Assembly: GCA_903820035.1 (NCBI GenBank)
Contig: CAIJFT010000216.1
Coordinates: 1-48,097 of the forward strand
Direction: 5' to 3'
Source of the DNA: an uncultured Opitutia bacterium
GTDB lineage: Bacteria > Verrucomicrobiota > Verrucomicrobiia > Opitutales > Opitutaceae
Length of the DNA stretch: 48,097 nt
In this document: positions 22,842 to 31,503 of the stretch, in pieces
Numbering within the stretch: position 1 is the stretch's first letter
Layout of the letters: each line of letters starts with the position of its first letter
Translations under genes and position numbers: made by a program
The notes under the pieces: generated by a model
Seen by the model: the letters and a program-made list of their open reading frames with translations, nothing else
Told to the model about the DNA's origin: nothing
The model's database searches: none

Positions 22842-25049
22842 ATGAAATCACCGTTCGCGACCGTTCTGCTCGTCGTTGCCTGCGCCTCCGCCCTACGCGC
22901 CGGCGAGGCCCCCGCACCGCCCGCCGTCCCGCCGGAGCATCCGCGGCTCTACCTGCGCGCCGCCGACGTCGCGCAGCTGCCGGCCCGCCTGAATCATCCG
23001 GTCCTCGCACCCGTCGCCGCCCGGCTGGAACGGATGGCGCGAAAGTCCCCGCAATTTTCCGCCGAGTGGCGGGCGTTGCAGTATCTGGTCAAGCCCGACG
23101 CACCCGCCGGGCGGGCGTTGATCGCGGACACGCTCCGGCTGCTGCAGACGTGCGAGCTGCCGGACAAACACGACGCGTGCCGCGTGACGGGCCGCATGAT
23201 GGTGACCGGCGCGATCGTCTACGATTGGCTTTACCCGCTCCTCACGCCGGCGGACCGCCGGGCGTTTATCCAGGAGCTCGTGCGCCTGGCCAAGACGCAG
23301 GAGTGCGGCTACCCGCCGACCCGTCAGGGCTCCATTACCGGACACAGCTCGGAGGCGATGATCATGCGCGACCTGCTCTCGGCGGGCATCGCGATCCACG
23401 ACGAATTTCCCGAGCTGTACGCGCTCGCCGCCGGCCGCTTCGTGCGCGAGCACCTGCCGGCGCGCAACTGGTTCTACCCCGGCGGCGCATACCACCAGGG
23501 CGACTCCTACGGGGTGCACCGTTACTCGTGGGATCTTTTTCCGCTATTTATCTTCGACCGGCTTGGCGCGGGTAACGTCTACCATCCCGCGCAGCAATCG
23601 GTGCCCTACTCCTGGATCTACACCACGCGCCCCGACGGGCAGCGGTTGCGCGCCGGCGACACCTTTGCGAACAGCGCCCCGCCCGGGCAGCCGTGGAACG
23701 AGTACGGCGGCACGATGCTCGCCGCGAGTTACTACCACGACGGGGTGCTGCTCAGTCAGGCGCTGCAGCAGGGGGCGTTCTCCGACAACGAGGTGCTGTT
23801 TGAATTGCTCTGGCGCGATCCCGACCTGCAGCCGCAGCCGCTCGCGGGCCTCCCGCTGTCGCGCTACTTCGGTTCGCCGTTCGGCTGGATGGTCGCGCGC
23901 ACCGGCTGGGGCGAGGACGCGGTCGTCGCGGAGATGAAGATCAACGAGTACAACTTCGCCAACCACCAGCACCTCGACGCCGGGGCGTTCCAACTCTACG
24001 CGCGCGGCGCGCTCGCGATCGACTCGGGCCTCTACCAGGGCGGCTCGTCCGGCGACTACGGCAGCCCGCACGGCAAAAATTACTACTGGCGCACGATCGC
24101 CCACAACGCGCTGCTGATCCACGACCCCGCGGAGAAATTCACCCCGAAAGGTGACTACGGCAACGACGGCGGCCAACGCCTGCCCAACGGCCGCGCCGAG
24201 CCACGCGAACTCGCCGACCTGCTCGCCCCCGAGAAGGGCTACCGCACGGGACGGGTTCTCGCCCACGGCTTCGGCCCCGATGCGCAGCAACCCGCGTACA
24301 CGCTGCTGCAGGGCGATCTCACCGCCGCGTACAGCGGCAAGGTGAAGGCGGTCCAGCGGTCGTTTGTTTTCCTCAATCTCGGTGACGCGCGCGTGCCGGC
24401 GGCGCTGATCGTGTTCGACCGGGTGGTCAGCACCGATCCCGCCTTCCGGAAGTTCTGGTTGTTGCATACCCTTGAAGAGCCTCGCCTGCAGGGGGCCCGC
24501 GCGACCGTGGACCGCACCGCCGGGGGCGCCCGCGGCCGGCTCGAACTCGACGTGGTGCTGCCGGCCGGGGACAACGCCGTGTGCGCGACCGTCGGCGGAC
24601 CGGGGCACGAATACTGGGTGTTTGGACAAAACTTTGCCAACGATGTCGATCCCGCCCGTCGCGCCCGTTCGGCGCTCGAAACTGGCGACTGGCGCATCGA
24701 GGTCTCGCCCAGGCGGGCGGCCGCCGAAGATCTTTTTTTGACGGTCATGCAGACCACGGATCGCACGGCCCCCGGCCGCCTGCCGGTCCAGCGGCTTGAG
24801 GCCGGCGACTGGGTCGGCTGCGCCCTTGCAGCTCCCGCTGCAACGTGGGTCGTGCTGTCGCGGCGGGATCAGGCGCGGTCCGACCAACCGGTCTCTTTCA
24901 CCCTCCCCGCCGGCCCGCGCGGCCGCATGCTGGTGACTCACCTCACCGCAGGACGCTGGCGCGCGGTTCCAGCGGCGGGCCCAGCCCAAGTGATTGCGGT
25001 CACGGAAGCCGCCGGGGCCGCCTGGTGGGAGGGTTCCGCCGGGACCTAG
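22842..25049 (+). CDS. Exported heparinase II/III-like polysaccharide lyase
   Basis: A 735-residue protein with a signal peptide ([17 protein letters not shown]). The first half is an alpha/alpha toroid ([18 protein letters not shown] at the start, [10 protein letters not shown]-like [35 protein letters not shown]). The second half is a beta-sandwich with the diagnostic [19 protein letters not shown], then [34 protein letters not shown]. The HQHLDAG segment and the YGVHRY Tyr/His are the likely catalytic region of this lyase superfamily (heparin, alginate and chondroitin types). It should cleave uronic-acid polymers by beta-elimination in the periplasm. The start is taken at the signal peptide even though the frame is open from 22728. 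Confidence 0.88.
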   Translation: MKSPFATVLLVVACASALRAGEAPAPPAVPPEHPRLYLRAADVAQLPARLNHPVLAPVAARLERMARKSPQFSAEWRALQYLVKPDAPAGRALIADTLRLLQTCELPDKHDACRVTGRMMVTGAIVYDWLYPLLTPADRRAFIQELVRLAKTQECGYPPTRQGSITGHSSEAMIMRDLLSAGIAIHDEFPELYALAAGRFVREHLPARNWFYPGGAYHQGDSYGVHRYSWDLFPLFIFDRLGAGNVYHPAQQSVPYSWIYTTRPDGQRLRAGDTFANSAPPGQPWNEYGGTMLAASYYHDGVLLSQALQQGAFSDNEVLFELLWRDPDLQPQPLAGLPLSRYFGSPFGWMVARTGWGEDAVVAEMKINEYNFANHQHLDAGAFQLYARGALAIDSGLYQGGSSGDYGSPHGKNYYWRTIAHNALLIHDPAEKFTPKGDYGNDGGQRLPNGRAEPRELADLLAPEKGYRTGRVLAHGFGPDAQQPAYTLLQGDLTAAYSGKVKAVQRSFVFLNLGDARVPAALIVFDRVVSTDPAFRKFWLLHTLEEPRLQGARATVDRTAGGARGRLELDVVLPAGDNAVCATVGGPGHEYWVFGQNFANDVDPARRARSALETGDWRIEVSPRRAAAEDLFLTVMQTTDRTAPGRLPVQRLEAGDWVGCALAAPAATWVVLSRRDQARSDQPVSFTLPAGPRGRMLVTHLTAGRWRAVPAAGPAQVIAVTEAAGAAWWEGSAGT

Positions 25050-25063
25050 ACGCTTGCCCGCGA

Positions 25064-25084
25064 GTAGCCACCCCGGCCGGTGGC
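25064..25084 (+). repeat. GTA-hairpin intergenic repeat, copy 4
   Basis: GTA is followed by GCCACC (25067-25072), loop CCGGCC and GGTGGC (25079-25084). It begins 15 bases after the heparinase-like stop and directly precedes the structured leader at 25089. Confidence 0.5.
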
Positions 25085-25088
25085 AAAG

Positions 25089-25142
25089 CCGGAAACCTTG
25101 AGGTAGGTCAAGGGACGCGCCGACTCGGGTCAGGCAAACCGG
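25089..25142 (+). ncRNA. Candidate structured leader RNA (three-way junction) before the chemoreceptor
   Basis: The strand folds symmetrically: CCGG (25089-25092), AAA, hairpin CCTTGA/TCAAGG with loop GGTAGG (25096-25113), GACGC (25114-25118), hairpin GCCGAC/GTC-A-GGC with loop TCGG (25119-25135), AAA, CCGG (25139-25142). The string AAACC-hairpin-GGGACGC recalls the 5' half of the GEMM-I cyclic-di-GMP riboswitch, a class that often precedes chemoreceptor genes. However, the GAAA tetraloop and its receptor are not present. It lies about 100 bases upstream of the chemoreceptor start. It may be a divergent riboswitch, a new motif or a chance fold. Confidence 0.35.
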
Positions 25143-25246
25143 AAAAGCGCCGATATAAGGAAGGTCGGCCGAACTACGCCTCATGTCAGAGGCGTGCTTC
25201 TGCGGGCCGGTCCTCCGGGCCGCAACCGGCCGCCCAACACCCGCCC

Positions 25247-27148
25247 ATGAAACGCCTCTCGCTCGCCCTGAAACTCTTCGTGCTGGTGCTGCTCCCCTTG
25301 ACCGGGCTGCTGTTTTTCGGGGCCCGGAGCTCCTTGGAAAAATGGCACACCTACCGCGACTACGTGACGCTCGCCCAAAACTCCGCCGTGCTCCAACAGA
25401 TCGGCGGCGTGGTGCATGAGCTGCAGGTCGAACGCGGCCGCTCGGCCGGTTTTCTCGGCAGCAAGGGCACGTTGTTCAGCGAAGAGTTGCGCAAACAGCG
25501 CACCGGATCGGATGCGGCTCTGACCACCCTTAACCATCTGCTGCAGACGTTTGACCGCGCCCGCTTCGGGCCCGCCTTCTCCGCCAAATTGCAGGCCGGC
25601 CTCGACGGCCTCGCCAAACTGCCCGAAACCCGCTCGGGCATCACCGCACTGACCCGCACCGTCCCGGAGTCGACGGGCTACTACTCGAAAACCATCGCGA
25701 ACCTGCTCGAGATCGTCGTCGCCATGTCGCACCTCAGCAAGGACGCGGATATCGGCAACGGCATTTCCTGCTACGTGAACTTTCTTCAGGCGAAGGAACA
25801 GGCGGGGATCGAGCGCGCGACCCTAACCGGGGTCTTCACCGCCAACGCCTTCACCAGCGAGGCGTTCCAGCGCTTCAACCAAGTCAGCTCCAGCCAGGAT
25901 ACCTACCTCCGGGTTTTCGAGAGCTTCGCCTCAGACGAGCAGCAGCGGTTTCTGCAGGAAAAATTGCGCGGACCCGTCGTGGACGCTGTGGCGCAAATGC
26001 GGCGCACGGCCGCCGAAAAATCCGCCGCCGGCAACTTCGGCATCGCCGCCGGCACCTGGTTCGACACCGCCACCGCCCGCATCAACGTCATGAAGGAGAT
26101 CGAGGACCGGCTCGCCCTGGACTACGCCCGCGCCGCGAAAGAAATCGAACTCAACGCCCGCCAGCAACTCGTGGTCCTCGCCCTCGCGACGGCCATCATC
26201 ATGGGTCTCACCCTCGCCGCCTCGTGGTGGATCGTCCGCTCCATCACCGGACCGCTCCGCGCCATCGTCGACTCGCTCACCTCCGGCGCAGACCAGACGT
26301 CGTCCGCCGCCGGCCACGTTTCCACCTCGAGCCAAACCCTGGCGGAAGGCGCCAGCGAACAAGCCGCCGCACTGGAGGAAACCTCCGCTTCGCTGGAGGA
26401 AATCGCCAGCATGACCAAGCGCAACGGCGAGTCAGCCGGCCAGGCCAAGGGGCTTTCCGCCCAAACGCGCGCGGCCGCCGACGCCGGCTCCGCCGACATG
26501 GAGGTGATGAAGCTGGCGATGGACGCCATTCACCATTCCGCGTCGAACATCGCCAAGATTGTGAAGTCCATCGACGAGATCGCGTTTCAAACCAACATCC
26601 TCGCCCTCAACGCCGCGGTGGAAGCCGCGCGGGCCGGTGAAGCCGGCGCCGGTTTCGCGGTCGTCGCCGAGGAAGTCCGCGCCCTCGCCCAACGCTCCGC
26701 CCAGGCCGCGCAAGAAACTGCCGCAAAAATCGAGGACTCGGTGCGCAAGAGCGAACACGGCGTGACGATCTCCGCGCGCGTGGCCCGCCACTTCGCCGAA
26801 ATCGTCGGGAAAGCCCGCCAGGTCGACACCCTCGTCGCCGAAATCGCGACGGCCTCCGCCGAGCAAACTCAGGGCGTCGAGCAGGTAAACACCGCCGTAT
26901 CGCAAATGGACAAGGTGACGCAGTCCAACGCCGCCGGCGCCGAGGAATCCGCCGCCGCCGCCGAGCAACTCAACGCCCAGGCGGCGGAGCTTGAAGGGCT
27001 CGTGGGACAATTGCTCGCCGTCGTGGAGGGTCACCGCGAGCATCTGCCGCCGCGCCGCGGGGTGCAGCCGGCCGCACCGGCGAAGGCCAGACCCAGCCGG
27101 CCGGTGAGGGTGAACCGCCCGCACGGCCTCGAACCCTTTCGCGTGTAG
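25247..27148 (+). CDS. Methyl-accepting chemotaxis protein with nitrate/nitrite-sensing-type domain
   Basis: A 633-residue inner-membrane chemoreceptor. TM1 is at residues about 7-24 and TM2 at about 306-331 ([23 protein letters not shown]). Between them is a helical NIT-type periplasmic domain ([20 protein letters not shown], where ERGRSAG is the NIT hallmark). A short linker leads to the signalling domain with methylation helix [18 protein letters not shown] and the conserved tip [19 protein letters not shown] near residues 443-461. No HAMP domain of normal length is visible after TM2. The tail is Pro/Ala-rich without a CheR pentapeptide. No che genes are nearby, so it is an orphan receptor. 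The start is set at the basic [10 protein letters not shown] because the upstream frame has no domain. Confidence 0.92.
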   Translation: MKRLSLALKLFVLVLLPLTGLLFFGARSSLEKWHTYRDYVTLAQNSAVLQQIGGVVHELQVERGRSAGFLGSKGTLFSEELRKQRTGSDAALTTLNHLLQTFDRARFGPAFSAKLQAGLDGLAKLPETRSGITALTRTVPESTGYYSKTIANLLEIVVAMSHLSKDADIGNGISCYVNFLQAKEQAGIERATLTGVFTANAFTSEAFQRFNQVSSSQDTYLRVFESFASDEQQRFLQEKLRGPVVDAVAQMRRTAAEKSAAGNFGIAAGTWFDTATARINVMKEIEDRLALDYARAAKEIELNARQQLVVLALATAIIMGLTLAASWWIVRSITGPLRAIVDSLTSGADQTSSAAGHVSTSSQTLAEGASEQAAALEETSASLEEIASMTKRNGESAGQAKGLSAQTRAAADAGSADMEVMKLAMDAIHHSASNIAKIVKSIDEIAFQTNILALNAAVEAARAGEAGAGFAVVAEEVRALAQRSAQAAQETAAKIEDSVRKSEHGVTISARVARHFAEIVGKARQVDTLVAEIATASAEQTQGVEQVNTAVSQMDKVTQSNAAGAEESAAAAEQLNAQAAELEGLVGQLLAVVEGHREHLPPRRGVQPAAPAKARPSRPVRVNRPHGLEPFRV

Positions 27149-27212
27149 GCCTGCCTGCCCTCCCGCGCTTCCCGCCGCCCACGGGCGGACGGCGGAACGC
27201 GCGGCGGAGATT

Positions 27213-28655
27213 TCACTTCAGCTGATCAAACAACCCGCCCAAACCGGCCACCACCTTCGTCGAGGCTTCGACCTCCAGGCAGGCGGACCGCGCACGCCAG
27301 GTTTCGTAGCCGCCAAGGCGGTGCTGCGCCGGAGTCGGCATGTACCCGTGGTAGCCGTTGGCGAGAGACACCGTAAACGACTCCGGATAGCGTCGCTTCA
27401 GCTCGAGCCCGATCTCGACAAAAACCTCCGCGGGAATCGCCGCGATGCGCAACCCGCCGATCTTCAAGACCTGCAGCGGCGCCGCCACCTGCGCCGGAAA
27501 ATCCGCCAGCAGCACCGTCTCGCGGGCGTAGCTCTCCTCGCTCGTCACCATTCGCGGAAAAGCCTTGGAGCCGCTCATAATCACGCGGGCCCGCGCGACC
27601 TCGTCTGCGGTTGGGAGGCGCAGGCCCAGGCTGACATCCCGCTGCGCGACCCCGAGCGGAACCCAGTCCGCGTAAGTGAGCGTCCGGCTCACGCGCGCCA
27701 CCTCCTGCGCGACGTCGTTCGCCACCAACCGGATTTGGGCATACGGCGGTTTGCGGCCAGGCTCGCCGCGGAAATTAACGTTGTTGATGTCGCCGCTGGT
27801 TCCGTTGGCCATCAGGCCGACGAACGGCGGATCCTGCCGGGAAGCACCGAGGACTTCACCGAGCCGCTCGGCGAAAGCCCCGAAGTAGTCCGCGGAAATG
27901 TGGCCGGGGCCCACCCCACCGACGTAGTGCAGCGAATAGTTCGCGTACACGGCGAGCGGCCGGCCATCGATCGACTGCACGGAGACGAACCACACCTGCG
28001 GATCGGTCGGTCCCGCCGGACGATCGAGGTTCGGATTGCCGACGCCCGGATTCATTTTCACCTGGTCCGTCGTGCCGCCAAACGGATCGCGCGGCACCGT
28101 GCCCGGCTTCAGGAACCAGCGCCGGTTGAACACATGCTGCGGCACCTCGCCGTGACCCCACCCGATTCGCGCGGGCGCCAGGTTGTTCAGCGCGCGCCGC
28201 ACCCCGTCGGCGATCCGGTTGGCCACAAATTTCTGATACGCCGGATCCGGCTCACTCTGCCCCACGGGCGTCAGGGTGCCGCACGAGTGCGAGTGCGTGG
28301 CGGACATCAACATATTCTCCATCGGCAGTCCGGTCGACCGCTGCACCTGGCGCTTGGCGTCGTCGAACACCGCGCGCTGGATGAGGCAGTTGTCGACGGT
28401 GACGAGCACGAGCTTCGTGCTGCCGTCGTCGAGCGCGAGGCAACGCGCGTGCAACTCGTCGTGAATTTGGAGCGCGGTCAAATCCTGAAACCCGCCGTTG
28501 ATCGACGAGCCGAGCGGCGGCGTGACATTACTCGTCGCCGCGCCGGCGCGAAACACCCGCGGGGCATCGCCGGCCGCGAGCGGGCGCGCCATCGAGAGGA
28601 GCCCCACGCCAAGCAACGTGAGTCGGTAAAAGACGGAATTTCGGGAAGAGAGCAT
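27213..28655 (-). CDS. Exported neutral/alkaline ceramidase N-domain-like protein
   Basis: A 480-residue protein with a signal peptide (LTLLGVGLLSMARPLAA). It has the N-terminal domain motifs of neutral ceramidases: AGAATSNVTPPLG, IHDELHARCLALDDG, then MLMSATHSHSCGTL, where the HSH is the zinc-binding segment, and GLMANGTSGDINNVN, which carries the usual catalytic-loop GTSGD. YHGYMPTPAQHRLGGYET ends the domain. Bacterial family members hydrolyse ceramide, but many in PVC bacteria stand alone beside sugar genes and their substrate is unknown. It is the last gene of the minus-strand run from 32505, 64 bases after the PQQ dehydrogenase. Confidence 0.88.
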   Translation of the reverse strand: MLSSRNSVFYRLTLLGVGLLSMARPLAAGDAPRVFRAGAATSNVTPPLGSSINGGFQDLTALQIHDELHARCLALDDGSTKLVLVTVDNCLIQRAVFDDAKRQVQRSTGLPMENMLMSATHSHSCGTLTPVGQSEPDPAYQKFVANRIADGVRRALNNLAPARIGWGHGEVPQHVFNRRWFLKPGTVPRDPFGGTTDQVKMNPGVGNPNLDRPAGPTDPQVWFVSVQSIDGRPLAVYANYSLHYVGGVGPGHISADYFGAFAERLGEVLGASRQDPPFVGLMANGTSGDINNVNFRGEPGRKPPYAQIRLVANDVAQEVARVSRTLTYADWVPLGVAQRDVSLGLRLPTADEVARARVIMSGSKAFPRMVTSEESYARETVLLADFPAQVAAPLQVLKIGGLRIAAIPAEVFVEIGLELKRRYPESFTVSLANGYHGYMPTPAQHRLGGYETWRARSACLEVEASTKVVAGLGGLFDQLK

Positions 28656-28719
28656 GGGGTACGGAGGTGAAGGCTGGCGGTGGACGGGACGGCGAAAGTG
28701 GAGACTGCGTTCGAAAAGA

Positions 28720-30564
28720 TTACGGCAACGCGAACGCCACGTAGGCCCCGCGGATGACCTCCTGCGTCGCCGGAGTGAGCCCGGCTTGGGCCGAGGCACA
28801 GAAGACGATGTATTGCCGGCCTCCGCTCTCGTAGACCGCGGGAATGCCCTCGAGCGCGGCGTCGAGTTCGTGCTCCCAGAGGAGCCGGCCGTTCTCGACG
28901 TCGAACGCCCGGACTTTTTTGTCGCGGGTGCCGGTGAAGATGAGTCCGGTCGCCGTGAGCACCGGCCCGACCTTCGGGTAGTGCGTGCCGGTGCCCTTGA
29001 TGCCTTTGGCCGCGAGGTGCGGCACGTCGCCGAGCGGAATCCGCCACTTGATCGTGCCGGCATTGAGGTCGTACACCGTGAGCGAGGTCCACGGCGGCTT
29101 GATCGCGGCGAGACCGTCGGACGCGATCATGAAACCGAACGCACTCTCGTAGCGCGCGGCGGCATCGGACTCGACGGGTGTTTTTTCGTCGAGCTTGAGC
29201 AGGCACGGCAGGTCCTTGGAAACCACCACGAGCGTGCCGCGGGCCGCATCGACGGCCGCACCGCCCCAGTTGGCCCCGCCGTTGTTGCCGGGCATCTGGA
29301 TCGTGCCACCCCGCGCCGGCGGCGTGAACAACCCCTCATTGCGCGCCGCCAGCATCGCCTCGCGGAAACGCGTGCGGTCGGCGTCGCTCAGGTACGGACT
29401 GAGATCGTCGGGCGTAAACGACTGCCGCGCGAACGGCGGCGGGTTCGTGGGAAACGGCTGCGTCGGCGAGATGCGCTCGTGCGGCATGTCCGACGCCGGC
29501 ACCGGGCGTTCCTCGATCGGCCAGATCGGCCGGCCCGTCTCGCGCTCGAATACCCACACGAAACCCTGCTTCGTCACCTGCGCCACGACGTCGATGGTTT
29601 TGCCCTCGCGCCGGATCGTCAGGAGTTTCGGCGCCGTCGGCGGGTCGTAGTCCCAAATATCATGGTGCACCATCTGGTAGTGCCAAAGCCGGCGGCCCGT
29701 GCGGGCGTCGAGCGCGAGCAGGCAGTCGGCATAGAGATTCGCGCCGACGCGGTCCGCCCCGTAGAAGTTGTACTTCGCGCTCGCGGTCGGGGCGAACACG
29801 ATGCCGCGCGCCTCATCGACCGTAAACTCCGACCAGACGTTGGCGCCGCCGACCGTTTGCCGCGCGTCCCGCGGCCAGGTCTCCGCCCCGGGCTCGCCGG
29901 TCCGCGGAATGGTGCGAAACGTCCAGACCAACTCGCCCGTGCGGGCGTGAAACGCCCGGATGTCGCCCGGCGCCGAGCCGTAGCCCTGGTTGGTCGCCGA
30001 ACCGAGAATCAGCAGGTCGCCGAAAACGCGCCCCGGCGTCGTCGACTGCACGAGCGCGATCGTCCGCGGATCCCGGTCGAGTCCCTGCCGCAAATCAACA
30101 CTCCCGCCCGTGCCGAAGTCGGTGATGGGCTTGCCGGTGCGGGCATCAATCGCGCGCAACGCATGGTTGCTGGCAAACAGCAGGTGGCGGTGGGTGCGGT
30201 CGGCCGATTCCCAGTAATTGATGCCGCGACTGGTGATGAGCACCGTGTCCGCCGGCGGCTGATACGCCCAGACTTCGCGGCCCGTCGCGGCCGCGAGCGC
30301 AAGGATGGCATTGCCGCGGCCGATGACGTACATGAGGTCGTCGACCACCAGCGGATTGAACAACGCCCGCTTGTTCTCGCCGATGGGATAGGTCCAGGCG
30401 ACCTGCAGCCGGGCGACGTTTTCGCGCGTGACCTGCGTCAGGGACGAATACTGGGCGGAGTCCGCCGCACCGCCGTAGTCGCGCCAGGCCGCGTGTGGGT
30501 CGGCGGCCGAGAGGGCGACGGTCAGGCAGAGCGCGGTGCAAACGAACGGGGTCAGGCGTTTCAC
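28720..30564 (-). CDS. Periplasmic PQQ-dependent dehydrogenase (membrane glucose dehydrogenase-like catalytic domain)
   Basis: A 614-residue quinoprotein with a cleavable signal (RLTPFVCTALCLTVALSAA). It resembles the catalytic propeller of membrane glucose/quinate dehydrogenases. The quinoprotein signature is YQMVHHDIWDYDPPTAPKLL, and the blade motifs VVDDLMYVIGRGNAILALAAATGREVWAY and ALDARTGRRLWHY repeat around the ring. GGANWGGAAVD and GTHYPKVGP line the PQQ site in homologues. It lacks the five N-terminal membrane helices of mGDH and any heme motif, so it needs a separate electron acceptor. It oxidises an aldose, polyol or ring alcohol in the periplasm. It lies between the SDR and the ceramidase-like gene with short gaps. 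Confidence 0.9.
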   Translation of the reverse strand: MKRLTPFVCTALCLTVALSAADPHAAWRDYGGAADSAQYSSLTQVTRENVARLQVAWTYPIGENKRALFNPLVVDDLMYVIGRGNAILALAAATGREVWAYQPPADTVLITSRGINYWESADRTHRHLLFASNHALRAIDARTGKPITDFGTGGSVDLRQGLDRDPRTIALVQSTTPGRVFGDLLILGSATNQGYGSAPGDIRAFHARTGELVWTFRTIPRTGEPGAETWPRDARQTVGGANVWSEFTVDEARGIVFAPTASAKYNFYGADRVGANLYADCLLALDARTGRRLWHYQMVHHDIWDYDPPTAPKLLTIRREGKTIDVVAQVTKQGFVWVFERETGRPIWPIEERPVPASDMPHERISPTQPFPTNPPPFARQSFTPDDLSPYLSDADRTRFREAMLAARNEGLFTPPARGGTIQMPGNNGGANWGGAAVDAARGTLVVVSKDLPCLLKLDEKTPVESDAAARYESAFGFMIASDGLAAIKPPWTSLTVYDLNAGTIKWRIPLGDVPHLAAKGIKGTGTHYPKVGPVLTATGLIFTGTRDKKVRAFDVENGRLLWEHELDAALEGIPAVYESGGRQYIVFCASAQAGLTPATQEVIRGAYVAFALP

Positions 30565-30620
30565 GCCGCCAGCTACGGGGAAACTCCGGTCCGCGCCAAA
30601 TCAATTGCTCCCGCCCCGGG

Positions 30621-31427
30621 TCAAACGGTCTTCGTCTGCCCGCCGTCCGCGTCGATCAGCGCGCCGTGCAGGTACCGCGCGGCCGGCGAAACCAGAAAAG
30701 ACACGAGGTGCGCGATATCCGCCGGCTCGCCCAACCGCGTGCTTTCGGCTTCGGCGACGAGGCGCGCCTCCGCCTGCTCAACGGTTTCTCCGGTTGTCGC
30801 GATGCGTTGCCGGATGCGGGCGTTGAACCGGTCGCTGCGCACATAGCCGGGGTTGATGGCATTGACCTGCACGCCGTCGCGTACGCCAACGTCCGCCAGA
30901 GCCTTCGTGAACGTGAGCAACGCGCCGTTGACCGAGCCGCCGATCGTGAATTCCGGTCCGGGGGTCCGCCCGCCCACCCCGGAAATATTCACCACCGCGC
31001 CGCGCCGCGCCTTGAGGTGCGGCCAGGCCGCCCGCGTCAACCGCACCGCGCCGTGCAACTTCAGCGCATAGCCATCGAGCCAATCCTCGTCGGTCAGCTG
31101 CAAAAAATCCCCGCGCTTGGTCGCCCCGGCGTTGTTGACGACGACGTCGATCGCCCCGAACGCCGCAAGGGCGGCGGCCACGATCCGACCCGCCGCGGCG
31201 GGCTCGCGCAAATCGTCCGCACACACGGCGGCGCGGCGCCCGAGAGCGCGGATCTCGGCCGCGACCGCGGTCAGGAGCGTTTCATCGCGCGCCGTGAGCA
31301 GGAGATCCGCGCCCTGCCGCGCGAGCTGGACCGCGATCGCCCGGCCGATGCCGCGACTGGCGCCGGTCACGAGCGCGATCCGGCCCAGGTGCGGTTGCGA
31401 TTCCAGCGGCGCGGTGAAAGTGGTCAT
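30621..31427 (-). CDS. SDR-family oxidoreductase lacking the YxxxK motif
   Basis: A 268-residue short-chain dehydrogenase-like protein. The cofactor motif TGASRGIG (21-28), NNAG (98-101) and the active-site Ser149 in VVNISG are intact. At the position of the catalytic Tyr-xxx-Lys the sequence is GGSVN (163-167), so Tyr is Gly and Lys is Asn. The following GALLTFTKALA aligns normally. Such GGSxN variants form a recognisable subgroup annotated as SDR or 3-oxoacyl-ACP reductase, but normal SDR chemistry would be impaired. It is the second gene of the minus-strand operon, 76 bases after the Ldh-family gene. Confidence 0.9.
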   Translation of the reverse strand: MTTFTAPLESQPHLGRIALVTGASRGIGRAIAVQLARQGADLLLTARDETLLTAVAAEIRALGRRAAVCADDLREPAAAGRIVAAALAAFGAIDVVVNNAGATKRGDFLQLTDEDWLDGYALKLHGAVRLTRAAWPHLKARRGAVVNISGVGGRTPGPEFTIGGSVNGALLTFTKALADVGVRDGVQVNAINPGYVRSDRFNARIRQRIATTGETVEQAEARLVAEAESTRLGEPADIAHLVSFLVSPAARYLHGALIDADGGQTKTV

Positions 31428-31503
31428 GCCCCACTCGTAAGGCCGGCGGGCCCGGGCTCCAGCGGATTCAGAATAGCCTCCCTGCGAAAAACCCCACGCG
31501 CCC

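Noticed and set aside
28654-30846. A plus-strand frame opposite the PQQ dehydrogenase
   Set aside because: Arg/Ala-rich shadow of a well-supported quinoprotein.
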